This document shows positions 38,332-50,320 of a stretch of 64,000 nucleotides of DNA, one piece after another. The first letter of the stretch is position 1; each line of letters opens with the position of its first letter. The position numbers and the translations under genes are program-made. Source of the stretch: Formicarius rufipectus (taxonomy: Eukaryota; Chordata; Aves; Passeriformes; Formicariidae); NCBI GenBank assembly GCA_013399695.1, contig VXAU01004747.1:375588-439587 (forward strand), read 5' to 3'. The notes under the pieces were generated by a model. The model ran no database searches, was not told the DNA's origin, and worked only from the letters and a program-made list of their open reading frames with translations.

Positions 38332-38664
38332 CTTTTTGGGGAACAAGACTTCCCAAACTTGCCCATTCAGCTCAGGCAAGGAGTGCAGTGCTTAATTCTG
38401 GGTCCACTGGAATCAGTTATTGGACCTGTGGACTCAGCTTTGTCTGGAAAGGCCATTTTAAAGTGCTGTGAGGATGGCTTTCCTCAGAAAGGAAACACTA
38501 GCAGTGCTCAGTTGTTCATTCTCTTATGATTTGCTAGAATATGTTAGTATTAACGTCTCAACATTTCTCCTTTTGCCTGAATCAGGATGCAGAAAGCATC
38601 ATCATTACAGCTTTTCCATGCACAAGCATGGCCTTTTAGGCAAGGATCCGATTAGTGCATGAGC

Positions 38665-39213
38665 TGTTAAGGTTTAACCCCAGCTGGCACCCAAGTACCA
38701 AGCAGCTGCTTGCTCACTCTCCCTCAGCCCCAGTGGGATGGGGAGATGAATCGGGGAGGTGGGAGGTAGAACTTGTGAGTTGAGAAAATAAAATATAACT
38801 ACAAATATTATAATAATTATAGTAATGAGAGGGAAAGAGACAAAACACCCAACAGAAGGAAGTGATGCACAGTACAGTTGCTCACCACCCGCTGACCAAT
38901 GCCCAGCCTGTCTATGACCAGGAATTGACAGCTTCTCACCAACACCCTGCAGTTTGTATACTGGGCATGATATTCTATGGAATGTCCCTTTGCCCGGTTG
39001 CTCAGCTGTCCTGGCTGTGCTCATTCCTGGCTGCTTGTGAAGCTCCTCACTGACTGAGCATGGGAAATGGAAAAGTCCCTGACTCAGGGTAAGATTCTAC
39101 CTAACAACTATAAAACGTGTTATCAACGTGATCCTCATGTTAAATCCAAAATGGCACTGTACCATCTACTAGGAAGAAAATTAACTGTATTCTAGCCAAA
39201 ACCAGGAGAGATG
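38665..39213 (-). mobile_element. Solo LTR of an avian endogenous retrovirus, minus strand
   Basis: The + strand begins tgttaaggtttaacccc and ends ..ctagccaaaaccaggagag, the reversed ends of a widespread songbird LTR. Inside are the expected landmarks in minus orientation: an A/T-rich poly(A)-signal region (38780-38825), a U3 region with tgggcatgatattctatgg near 38960, and cttcctagta-type sequence near 39170. No gag, pol or env sequence adjoins it. No clear target duplication was resolved. Its ends resemble the LTR at 11066-11642, so both are likely members of related families. Confidence 0.8.
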
Positions 39214-40046
39214 TCCTGCAGTGAAAGTTTAAGGCTAAAACCCATACTTCACTTCGAGGTTAACCTTAGGTTAGCTTCTAGACTTCTCTATACTTCCTGC
39301 TTATCTGAAAATAAGAATAATTGTGCTTGACCACCTGGTGGCTAATTAAGGCCTCCTTGAGTAATAGAAGAAGCTGGGACAAAGAGGAAGATGGTTCTGC
39401 AACTGTTCCCTATTTTTCCAAGTCCTCCACTGTTCAAAAGTGCAGAATTAAGTTGGCCAGTGCCTTTTCTCATGTGTTCGCAGGCCATATTTTTTCCCAT
39501 CGGTCTCCTACTTGTCAGGTTCTTGAAGGATGGTGTTCTCTTAATGAGCAGCCAGATTACACTTTGTTTTCCTGTGTTTATTCAGTGCGTGGCTCTGGGC
39601 CTTATTGACAGCACACTGTTTTAAGACCTGCCCTGAAGATGGGATTACTGATTTCCTCAGAGTCTTCTATTTTTTTTTTTTATCACAGTAGTATCTGAGT
39701 GCTCATTGCTGTAGAATCCAAGTGTTTCACAAACATTCATTTATCTTTACAATACTCTTGGGAGGAAAGAGCTTTTCTTGGCTGCCTGCTTGTACAGAGA
39801 TGATGGCAGTGGGCACTGTTGAAATCAGAAGCATGCAGTAATTTTGAAATCCTAATTAGAGATGCATGGGACTAAGTATTTTTTCAGAGTCTGTGGAGTA
39901 TTACACTTGCTCTATTCAATGTGTAGAGCTTTTAGATGTAGAAGTGGGCTGTCAGTCGTTCCTCAAGCTAGACTTGAGATTTCTGGTCTTCAGTGCATAA
40001 TGACAATAACAGAATTAGAGGCCACCTTCTTTAAGTGACTTATTTT
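39214..40046. other. Intronic DNA between LTR and CR1
   Basis: No exon or repeat was recognised. It contains a T-run at about 39670. Two overlapping + frames of 77-95 codons (39321-39624) show no recognisable domain. Confidence 0.5.
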
Positions 40047-40450
40047 AGAATCATAGAATGGTTAAGATTGGAAATAGCCTCCAAGGTTATCAAGTCCAGC
40101 CTCTGACTGAACACTACCATGTCAAATAAACCATGGCACTAAGTGCTATGTCCAGCTGCTTCCTGAACATTTCCGGGAATAGTGGCTTCACCACTTCCCT
40201 GGGCAGCCCATTCCGATGCTTAATCACCTTGTCAGTGAGGCCTTTTTCTCTTGTCCTGTAGCTGGTTGTCTGGGAGAAGGCTGGCCCCCACCTGGCTAAA
40301 CCCTTCTTTCAGGTAGTTAGAGAGTGATGAGGTCTCTCCTGAGTTTCCTATTTTTCCCAGGCAAAATACCCCCAGCTCCCTCAACCACTCTTTGTGACTT
40401 AATCTCTAGACCCTTCAACCAACTTTATTTTACAGTCAAAATTGGAACAA
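40047..40450 (-). mobile_element. CR1 LINE 3' fragment, antisense
   Basis: It starts agaatcatagaatggtta, the reverse complement of the CR1 terminal tail, and continues through the typical antisense 3' UTR and ORF2-end landmarks: accatggcactaagtgc, ccctgggcagcccattcc, gcttaatcacc, gtagctggttgtctggga and ccccagctccctcaacc. It is 5'-truncated and relatively well preserved compared with other copies here. Confidence 0.93.
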
Positions 40451-42784
40451 GGTCTTCCCAAGGCGATTTTCTCCAGGTGATACCAAGACACCTGAAGCCT
40501 CAGCTAACAGTGGCATGAGACCCTTGGCTGTGTATCTCTTGCTGAATTTCAGAAGAGCTGGGAGCTGCAGCCCCCTCAGGGACGGCTAATCAGTGGAATC
40601 TTGTCTTGGCACTTATTGGGAGCATCCATCAGTTGTTTTGGAGCAAAACAGCTGTACTAAACTCTTGCCAGTTTTGTAAGGAGGGGAATACGGGCTCTGC
40701 TTTTCCCATATGGAGAATATTTGGAAATTGAGAATATTCTGATATGGTAAGTTTACCATGTGGGAAATATGGTTCCTCTGAAGAAATCCCATTTTGGTCT
40801 AGCTGTGTGTTTGAACTTCTGTTTTGTCTTGGGTATTTCAGGTAAATATTAGTTATTTACTCTTTTGTACCTTTGTATTTTGACTTCTTTCAGAGAGCTT
40901 CTCATCACAACTGTTTTTCAATAAAAAGTTGTTTTCACAATTTCATGGAAGCTTTGCCATGGAAAATGTCCCATTTTCACTGAAAGGGATTACTTGGGGC
41001 AACAAGCATAAAGCCACAGGGCCTGGAATGCTTGCTCTAAGCCTTGACTATCCAGGTGCTGCAGTATATTCTGGCTTATTATAACAGAGCAGGTCAACTG
41101 CAGAGTATGACAGCAGCCAGACGCTTGTTCTTATGATGCCTGGCTGTCAGGATTTGTAGCTTCTGGTTGCCAAAATAGCTGCCCTGCTTTACAAAAGGGA
41201 TATGAATAGGGAGTCCAAGGCAGAGAGAAAAGTCTGAATGCTGAGCAAGTGGCTGAGTCTCCCAGAGCAATAATTCAGAATTCAAAGTTAATATTTTTTC
41301 TGTAAGCATTATTTTAATTTAATGCCAAAAGTACAGAGGAAATGTTTTTCTGACCTGCTGTCCTCTGCAGTATGTAATTGCATAGCTGTTGCAGGGCTAG
41401 AAGCTTTGCTTTTTGACTTCCAGCTGTAATTGTTTGATCTCAACCACATTGGCTGATTGTCTAAATGATGGTTTTATATGTTACAGTAAAATTTTGGTTT
41501 ATTTTGCCTCCCTCCCAGCTGTACTTGCAAGTCTGTTTTTTGCTTAGATTTGGATAACTGAAGTCCTGTGGGGGATAAATGTACTTGTTTGTCTACTTGT
41601 TGGCATCTGTGATAGGAAGTCTAATCTTTCCATGGTGTGTTTCTAGGATCCAGCAGAGACAGAAATAACTATTTATTGTCAATTTTACCTTCTTTTAGTC
41701 ACATATAGTTGCTATCCAATGGAGTGTCTCATTCTCTGTGTATCTTGATGAGGAGGTAAAAGAGTGAAATGAGCATGTTTTAGTCTAATTCTAAAACTTC
41801 ACAATGAAGAATTTGACTCCTTTGTTTCTATTTGCAGAAAATGATCTAGTGTGCTGTTTGATCTTTCCCTCCCACTGCAAAATCAAATGAGTTTGTTACA
41901 TGCATTTTTTTTCTAAGGCAGGAGTGACCACTCTGCATTTGAGCAAGTGTCATCTTTCTTGGTGTTGCTGGAGTAATTGGTCTTAATTTAAGAGAACATT
42001 CCCCTCACTGATTTCTTCCCTCAGTGGCCAATGCCATCCCAATTTCTTTCTGCTGCAAACCATCTTTGGGAAACTTCTAATTGCTTCTGATCCCAAACCA
42101 GGCATTGCTTCTGATCCCAAACCAGGCATCTTTGTCATTCGACTTGAATTGCTGCACATCTGGATGTGGAGAGACAGCTGCTTTGTTAAGGCTATGACTG
42201 TGTCATAATTTGGGTGTAGGCAGAAATTCTGACCTCCTGCACTTGGAACTGGCATTTTCTGTGGCACTGAAATAAAGCAACAAAGTGTATTATGCTGGCC
42301 TCCGTGCCGTGTTGGTGCGGTCACAGCTTCCTGCTGGTGCTGAGCACAAATGTGCGCTGCTTGCCATACACTGTGTGTGCATCACTTATGAAACTTCAGA
42401 CCTGAGCGAGAACAAGATCAGGGCATGTTTTGGTCCTCTCAAATCTGTGAGAATGTGCTTATGCAAATGCTGTTGTATCTGAGAAATGTAATGCATGCAC
42501 ACAATAAACCCTAAAATCTACCTTACGTTTTGGAGAATGCAGGTATAGTTCTTGTTCTTTTGTTATATAGGTGCTGTTTTTTAAGACTTTCCACTGAAAA
42601 TCCTTCTTTAGAGATAGCAAGTCTTGTAATGAAAGCAGAGATGGACTGTTGTAACACTTGAATGAAAACTGCAAGTCAAGTATTGCTGTGAAAGTCTCTC
42701 GTTGTGGGAGAAGTTGGTTTGCTGTGATCTGCATATTGAAGGATGTCACTCTGGAGCAATACTGGTGTGGTGTGCTCAGCTTTT
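40451..42784. other. Intronic DNA, no gene recognised
   Basis: Unique-looking A/T-rich sequence. The only structured element is the 24-bp tandem duplication at 42081-42129. Confidence 0.5.
42081..42129. repeat. 24-bp tandem duplication, two copies
   Basis: The unit tgcttctgatcccaaaccag plus gcat occurs twice in a row at 42082-42105 and 42106-42129 without a mismatch, indicating a recent slippage or duplication event. No coding role is apparent. Confidence 0.95.
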
Positions 42785-43340
42785 CACAAAAGCACAGCTT
42801 GGTTAGGCTTGGAAGGGACCTTGAAACTCAACTAGCTCCGACCCCTCTGTCATGTGCAGGGACACCTGGTTACTCAGAGCCCTGTCCAACCTGGCCTTCA
42901 ACTCTTCCAGGTATGGGGCACATGCCACTTCTCTGGGCAACCTGTTCCAGTGTCTCAACACCTTGATAGTACAGAATTTCTTCCCAATATCTAATCTAAA
43001 TCTAGCCTTTTTCAGTTTAAGGCCACTGCCCCTTGTTGAATCACTAAGTGCCTTTGTAAAAAGTCACTCTCCAGCTTTCTTCTAAACGCCTTTTTAGATA
43101 CTGAAAGGCTCAATAAGATCTCCCCAGAGCCTTTTCCAGACTGAACAACCCCAGCTTTCTCAGCTTGTCCTCACAGGAGAGGTGTTCCCCACTCCTGATA
43201 ACCTTTGTGTCCCTACTCTGGACTCACTGCAACAGGTCTGTGCTCTTCTGTTGGGGGCCTCAAAGCTGGACACAGAACTTGAAGTGGGGTCATATTGAGA
43301 GCATTGTGGAGGAGGACAAACCCTTCCCTTAACCCGGAGT
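42785..43340 (-). mobile_element. CR1 LINE 3' fragment, antisense
   Basis: The antisense CR1 order is clear: ggttaggcttggaaggga, then gccctgtccaacctggcc, ctctgggcaacctgttcc, gtacagaatttcttccc, aggccactgccccttg, actgaacaaccccagct, and cctcaaagctggacacag. It covers the 3' UTR and the end of the reverse-transcriptase ORF, with the ORF broken. It is a different subfamily from the copy at 40047. Confidence 0.94.
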
Positions 43341-45198
43341 TTTCCCAGTTTGTATTCTATCTGGAAATAGAGGGCAATTTTTGTTATCTCCAATGCACCA
43401 CTACTTAGTTATTTTTAGAAAAGTAAAGTATATTTGTTAGGTGAAACAAGCTCCATCATCTTTTCAGCTTTGGCATTGTATATTGTAGTCTAGGTTCTGC
43501 TCCAAAGCACACTCTTAAGAGAAGCTTGCAGCCATCTGTTTGATATTTGAGATTGTAATTTTAGATCAGGGAACTTATTATTCTGCATTAAAAGGTAGGC
43601 ATAAAATAAACCAACCTAAAGGGCATAGAGCCTTTCAAAAGGTTTTCAGCCAGTTCAAGCTTTCTCTCTCTATAGTACTGTGAAAGCAAGGTTACAAAAC
43701 ACCTGGATATGGTTTCTGTTGGCTCTGTGTAGACTGCAATCCAAATGCAACTGGCTGCTGCTCTTGAGGGGGCAAAATGGCTTCTGCACTTTATTTGGGA
43801 GGGGGGAATTGCTGGCATTGCAGTTGACTTATTTAAATTACAGTGTACAGTTGACCTGTTGTTCAGAGTGTTTAACTGTTCTACACCCCTTGAAACAGCT
43901 GTTGGAGGTAAGCACCATTTCAGCCCTTTCCTGAAGTGGTTTTGCTGCTTAATAGCAGATTTGCATCGTTTTTCATTCAGTCTTTATCACACTCACACAT
44001 CTTTGTGAATACCCTTTGGTTCTGGTATGGCTGTTTTGCCAAAGCTTTTATTTGTTAATTGGGGTTTTTTTGGTTGTGTGTGGGTTTTTTTTTTTTATAA
44101 ACTATCTTTGTTCACTGCAAGTCAAACTCTCCACAAAGCGGGTTGATCCAGAGTTTGGCTGTTGTTTGGCTCCTTGATGGGTATAGGTAAAATCTTCCTC
44201 TGTAGTGTTTGCCTGTAATTCATCAGGAGCTTATGTGCGTGCGCGTTTGTCCTTTGCTGGGCTCTTGAAATGAAGATGAACTGTCATTTATGTACAGAGA
44301 TGAACTGTTTGCCCTGGAGAGAACAACACTAACAAATGTCTGTACTGTTTTCTGAAGCAAGGTATAGTTCTGGATCTCTAGTCTCTGACAGATGTGAAAT
44401 ATATGCTTAAAGCTTTGCATATAAATACGTGTCTGCTTGTATTAGTTTTTATATGCACATGTGACCAGGAAATAGGATTGCTTTCAAGCATGTATGCATA
44501 CTGTGCACACAAGTACATCATGTGAAATATGCATTTCTTCACTTTTTTTAATGGATAAATGCAGCTGTGGTCAGCCCATAGCTTATGGGATTTTACATGT
44601 AGGTTACTTCAGTTGAACACAGGGCAAGACTTAAAAGCCTGTGTACGACTATTGCAGTGCAAAAGAGCACACATGTAGGCATGCTGAGGTTTCTCTGCAT
44701 TTAACGAGGCAGGTGAGTGGTTCCCCAGTTTTTCCCTGAAATCCTCTCTCCACAAGTGAAGGTTCAACACCTTTTGTGACCAGAAAATTTTTCTCCTCTA
44801 TAGTTTGAAGATAAATGGATAAGTGAAGTATGTTAAGCTAAAGCCACTGACATTTGTTACTGTAGCAGAATAGTTTAACATCTGCGTCCTTCATCTCTAA
44901 ATGTGGGGCTGAGTGACCTTAGAGAACAGCAGGAGACTTGCCTTGGAAACCTGTGATATGGTTTGGAGTTTAGCTGTTGAGTGACTTGTTGAAAGCAGTT
45001 TCATTTCAGAATTCTCAACTGTGAAGTGTATATGTTTTTTTCTAATATAATAGTGCTTTTAATACATTTACTAGTTAATGCATGTATATTTACAGCAAAG
45101 CTTGTCTGTAAGGTTCTTCACCACTTGTAATGTCACATTGTTCATGGCAAAATTTAGCAGAAGTGGAATAACATGGAGAAAATTAGGCTCTGTTCTCT

Positions 45199-45262
45199 AA
45201 TTGATCGTTTAATGGATTACCCTAATTAGAAATGCATTAATAATTAAAATTCACTAATTTGT
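45199..45262. promoter_or_regulatory. Cluster of homeodomain-type TAAT motifs
   Basis: Within about 64 bases there are many copies of the TAAT/ATTA core, including ctaattag and attaataattaaaatt. Homeodomain factors bind TAATTA-type cores, and such clusters are typical of conserved vertebrate enhancers. The call rests on motif density only. AT-rich sequence alone could also produce it. Confidence 0.3.
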
Positions 45263-45275
45263 AATTCTGTAGTGA

Positions 45276-45302
45276 TCTTTAGGTCTTTGCAAGACCTAAA
45301 GA
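45276..45302. repeat. Perfect 12-bp inverted repeat, 3-nt loop
   Basis: tctttaggtctt (45276-45287) and aagacctaaaga (45291-45302) are exact reverse complements around TGC. Twelve unbroken pairs with so small a spacer would rarely be expected by chance in a window of this size. It could extrude as a cruciform, fold in RNA or bind a dimeric factor. Function is unknown. Confidence 0.9.
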
Positions 45303-46570
45303 GATTTAAAACCAGGTAGAGGGCTCTTCCACATGAACATGCACACATCATTTATTTAAGCTTAATCCTTCCTCTTTGCCAAAATGCTTGCATGTACTTG
45401 CATATGTAATCTCATGTCTCTTGGCTTTGCTCTTCAGCAGTGAGCTTTCTCAGACAGTGTTCACACTTTATAGCTTTATATAAATCCCATGTATCAGTGG
45501 ATGAACATTCTCAACATGGCCTTTCAGTAACAACCATAGATTCTGGCTTTACAGGGAACTTTTTCTACAAACCTACAGGCTTCCTACACTATTGTGGTTT
45601 TTGCATATTGGGATAAAGTCGGCTTTTACCTCTGTCTCCTTAAGGAAAGAGTCTTGGTATCTGCACCATCTGTCTCTTGAGCCTTTGAAATTTCATTGAC
45701 AGAAGAGCAGAGGTCTCAAAGCAAAGCTAGTACAGAGAGGCCATGTGGACTTAAAAGACCACACAAAGGTCTCTGCTGCAGAAATCATGCAGTGTGCACT
45801 CACTGTCTGATATCGGATTTCACATGGCTGTTCAGCCTTGAGACACATGCATACAAGGGAGACCCTGCTCCCTGTGGAGCCCCTGCCTGTGCCCTGGGAA
45901 TTCACTGCTCTGGATTTTTGTTGAGCCCTATCAATACAGAAAAAATCCTCACCCCTTGGTTGCCTGTGCACCTTGGAAGATGCATCTTGGGCCACAATGG
46001 AGATTAGATTTTTCTTCCAATTTATTTTTAAGAACTATTTTTCCTGGTTGCTTTGCTTCTGAAATGCTTCTGACAGCTGACCTCCAACCTGAAGGTTGCT
46101 TCTGCCTTCTCTTCCTCCTGTTTGGAGTTTATTTTCCTGTCCCATATGGATGACTTGCCAGTGATTACCCTGCATGTTAACACAGCTCACGATGGGAGGG
46201 CAGCTCAACAGAGGAGCTCTGTTTCTCTGCAGGGCCTTGGAGACAGCCATGATGTACCAGAAGACACTGGCAGCTGGTCTCCCTGTGTCTGGCATTGCAG
46301 TGAGGCAGACTTCCAGCTACAACATCTCTGTGCACTGCATGGAGAGTTGTCACCAGTGCTACTGTTGCTCTTTTTTTCTTTTTGGGTAGGGTGGAAATAG
46401 TTATTTGCCATTGTATTTTAAGTCCTGAATAAGCAGCATAGCTTGCCTTAGATTTCTGTGCATTTTCCTCAGCTATACTATTTATTTTCTAGGGTTAATG
46501 TTGCTCGGATCATCAGTGGCTAACAGAACAAGATAGAGATCTGTCTCTATTCAGCTGTAGCTGCAGTAAT

Positions 46571-46633
46571 AGCATCATAAAATATCCCAAGCTGGAAAGG
46601 ACCCACAAGGATCATTGAAGTCCAGCTTCTGAA
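46571..46633 (-). mobile_element. CR1 LINE 3'-tail fragment, antisense
   Basis: It reads catcataaaatatcccaag, then ctggaaaggacccacaagg and atcattgaagtccagcttct, the antisense of a CR1 terminal region of the ...GACCCACAAGGATCAT subfamily. Only the last 60 or so bases of the element are present. Confidence 0.85.
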
Positions 46634-49600
46634 GCAGTTTGTACTGTGGTCACTGCAATTATTAAAGCATGTAACATTGTCCTGGTGCTGCCCAAGACTG
46701 CAGGGGGCTTTATCTGTAGCAGTGATGTAACTTTGAAAAGCATTTCTTGTAAGCACTGATGATGTAACTGACTGAATGCTAAGTGCTTTCTGGCCTTTAT
46801 TTTCCTGTTTATGTGAGGCTTGTTACAGCTGTGACAACGGCACCAGAGGATTTTCCTTGTTTGTGATGAGGTGTGATGTTGGCTCTTTGTACTTCTGGTC
46901 TGACGATCTGTGATTGGTGCTTTAGTTTTCTGCATCTCAACTCTGGAGGTTTGTGTGTGTGTTTTGTGTTTTTTTAATGATGTCACCTGGAATAGCTGCT
47001 TGTGCAGTCTCAAGCCTAAGTTTGAATTTCATTGTAAAATGTATTTGCATGTCACAGAATCTGAAAAATCTCTCTGGCTTGGGTTAAGGGTAAATCAGCT
47101 TTCCACATGAGTCTGACTTGCCAGTCCTTTTGAATTCTGTGTCAAGCCTAATCTTTACACTAAAGGAGCTGTATTTCCTCAGACATATTTAAGCTTGAAG
47201 TATGTCATATTCATCTACCAACTCATCTTTCCATTGGTGAAGATTAAAGGAGGAAGGTCCCACACCAGTACCTCCTGCGCTGAAGAAGCTCCTTGTCTTG
47301 GCATGTCTGTGCCCTATGCTTTTTCTGTCATCCTCCCCTACATCTGAAAGCCCTGTGTGCCTGCTCTGCTGGGAGCCTGATGCAAGGAGAAATTGCACTG
47401 CTTGCCCTTAAAGGCTGCAGAGGAAGAGCCACCCCCTCTATCTTAACTTCATATTGTTCCCTCAAATGCCATGTCTGCTGTGATCCCCTTGGTGGTTTGT
47501 GGTGGAGGGAAGACATTGTCTTGCTGTTTGTTTCCTCTTTCTGTGCAGCACCTGGCATATGAGTCCTGACTAGACCAGAGCATGGAACCACTGCAATTGT
47601 GCCAAACAATCAGTAGCTTAAATTGCAAGCTCTCAGGCAGCAGAAGAACACTTTGAAGTCAACTGGCTGAGCAGAGAAAGGCTTTCTTTGCTTTGTAACA
47701 AGAAGTATCTAGAAACAGTGAGTCTATCCTGGGCACCAGCAGCACAGTTTGTGATGCTGTCAGCTTTCTTTTAACTTTGTGCAGACTCGTGGAACTTCTG
47801 ACCTGTGGCATAGGAGGAGCTAATTTGTTTTAGCCTGCTCAGTCTTCATTATGTTCTGTCTTCAGAACTGGTGCTTTTCCTCGTGTTGGGATGTCTCCAC
47901 ATCAGGTCTGCACCTGTTGCAGAGCCAGCCCAGGACTGTAGGGAGGGTGCTGGTCTCTTGATGTCAGATGGTGTCCATATGGGATTGGCTGCTCTAACCT
48001 TACATAACCTCTGCCCAGATCTGGTTGCCAGTCTGTTACTTGCTGCAGGTCTCTCTCTTCTTTCACCAGCCTGGCCCAGGATAGGCACCAGACCTGGCAT
48101 ACCTAGTCATTGTACCATGTATGACTACCTGGTCTTGCCAGGTGGAATCCTCTGTGGAACTGAGTGGACCTGCCCAGAGCAGCAGAAATAGTTTCTGGTA
48201 TCTGGGTGAGATAATTTGCTTTCTTACAGAAAATGTCCTCTCCCCCTTCCTTTCTTTTTTTGCTCCCTCTTTTTTGCTTTACAGCTGTTTGCATTTTTCC
48301 ATTTTTGGGTTATGTCTTCTTTTTGAAGGAGTTTAAAAAACGACCTTGTAAAACCTTTGCTCATAATTGATAGAGCTGCCTCGACACTGTGGCACAGAGA
48401 ATGAGTCTGATTGAAGGGGGGGGAACAAAGGGTGTTCCTGTTCATCTGAGAAACAAAATAATTATTTTTCTTTTAATAAGTCTGGGTGAAATGAAAAGGG
48501 GAAAAGGCAAAGAAGAAGAGTTTAAATTCTGCACTAGGGGAGAGATCTTGGTGTGTTCAATCCCTGTGCACAGTGTATAATTAAACTCAAAATAGAGCAG
48601 TGAACTGAGGGAGGTGGGCTACAAGACCAAGCAGGGAGGGGGCAGGGTTACTCACTTCAGAAACACTATCCAAAAATAAGTTTTCATTTCTTTCCTGCTT
48701 TATTTGATAAATGAGCTTGGTCTCATTTAATCCCATTTCTGGTTTACTCTCTTCATTTTCATCTGCTCCCATTTACTCTGTCAGCATAACCATTTACTGG
48801 AAGTATACTGGGACATGGTGTCCCCAGCTGAGGCTGGAACTGCTGTGCCAAAGATGTACCAGCAGTGAAGGATCCTGGTGACTCTGTCTGGGGAGAACTG
48901 TGGGGTGGTGGGCTGCAGGAACTCAGTCTGTGTTGACTGTAGCTGGTAGCTTTCCCTTATTTGTCATTTAATTAGCCCAGACTGGAGCCTTTTTCTCTTG
49001 GTTCAAATACATTTCAATAACTGTTCTTCCAGATACTGGATCCTCATGCCTTTTCACCAGTCTTATGTACTTTTTTTTTTTGCTCCTGTGTTTTATTTAG
49101 CTTTATTTTTGCTTCACTTTTCTCCACTTTCTTTGTTCTATTTGCACATATTGCTTCTTCTATGTATTTTCTCTCCTATTAATGCTCTCTGATGCTTTAT
49201 TTTTCTCTTATTGCATTGTGTTTTTCTGGGGCATCACACTTATAATATAGCCACAAGGTAAAGGCCAATGGGCTTGCTAAGGAAACTGTTTTGCAAAAAA
49301 AAGTGAGAAATTCAGGTTAATTGGATGCAATCAGGTCAAAATTTAGTTAATCTTTGAGTGGGTGGGTGTGTTAGCACAAGGCTGTGCATACATGCCCGGT
49401 CTGGGGGCTGATCCAGGCATATTCATTTCCAACTTTGTATGAATATGCACATTCCCTTGGATACTGGAAGAGTGATGTGCATCTGGGGAGAAAAACAGGA
49501 GTACAAACATGACATCTCTTCATGTCACAGCAGAGAAATTTCTTCCTTCTCTGGCAAGAGAACAAGACTGTCAAATCCTAGAGTAAGGGTAGCTGTAGAG

Positions 49601-49884
49601 CTGTAACCTAATAAACCAGAGTGAAAGATCAAATGGGACATATGTCCTTTGGAAAGGATGCTCTGTGTAGAGGACAGAGGGGCGTTGCTTGTGTGAAGAG
49701 TGAAGATTCCCTCAGATACCTCTATTGATTTTCTTTGTGTGTGTGTAAATAAGGAACAGATTTAGTTATTCAAAGATGTCCCATTTTATTCAGCTGTTAA
49801 GATGTCCTCCATTCTTGAATGTCAGGATGGGGTTGGAAGGTTGAGGAAATTGGTCCTGTAGTTTTGAGGTGCAAAAAAAAAAAT
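46634..49884. other. Intronic DNA, no gene recognised
   Basis: Overlapping chance frames on both strands, including a 133-codon minus frame at 46612-47013. No CR1 or LTR termini were seen. Confidence 0.45.
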
Positions 49885-50320
49885 CATTAAATCCTTCAGA
49901 CTGTAAAGGTCCTCAGGAGTCCAATCTCCTGCTCAAAGCAAAGTCAGCACTGAACTCAAGCCAGGCTGCTCAGGGCATTGCCCAGCTGGGTTTTGAAAAC
50001 TTGAAAGTATGGAGTTTGTACCACCTCCCTGGGCAATGACTGCTGTAGCTGCACTATCTACATAGGGAAAACTCTTTGCTTCTGTTTGATTTGAAGACTA
50101 TTTCTTCTCCTGCTGTGTACTGTAGTAAAGAGCCTGGCTCCGTCTCCTTTAGTGTACTGGATATAGGGCTATTAGGTCTATTAGGTCTGCAAGCTAAATG
50201 AGCACCTGTCCCTCAGCTTTTCCTTCAGCCCCCAAGCATCTTGGTGGCCCTATGCTGAACCTGATCCAGTTTATCAGTATCTTCTGCTGACAGATCCAAA
50301 GCTGAGCCAATTATCTATGT
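49885..50320 (-). mobile_element. Old CR1 LINE fragment, antisense
   Basis: Diverged but collinear landmarks of antisense CR1 are present: aaaggtcctcaggagtccaa, then ttgcccagctgggttttgaa, accacctccctgggcaatg, aagagcctggctccgtctcc, gcaagctaaatgagcacct, and tggccctatgctgaacctg. Divergence is visibly higher than in the copy at 42785. Confidence 0.85.

Larger units (their letters stand above)
32332..38664. other. Intronic DNA without recognised repeats or exons
   Basis: No splice-flanked protein-like exon and no CR1 or LTR signature was seen. Two compact hairpins (35245-35269 and 38306-38331) are listed separately. A 115-codon hydrophobic + frame at 37941-38288 is judged chance in T-rich DNA. 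Confidence 0.5.
43341..46570. other. Intronic DNA with an AT-rich, motif-dense block
   Basis: No exon was recognised. A cluster of TAAT-type motifs followed by a perfect palindrome lies at 45199-45302, listed separately. T-runs occur near 44085. The remainder looks unique. Confidence 0.5.
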
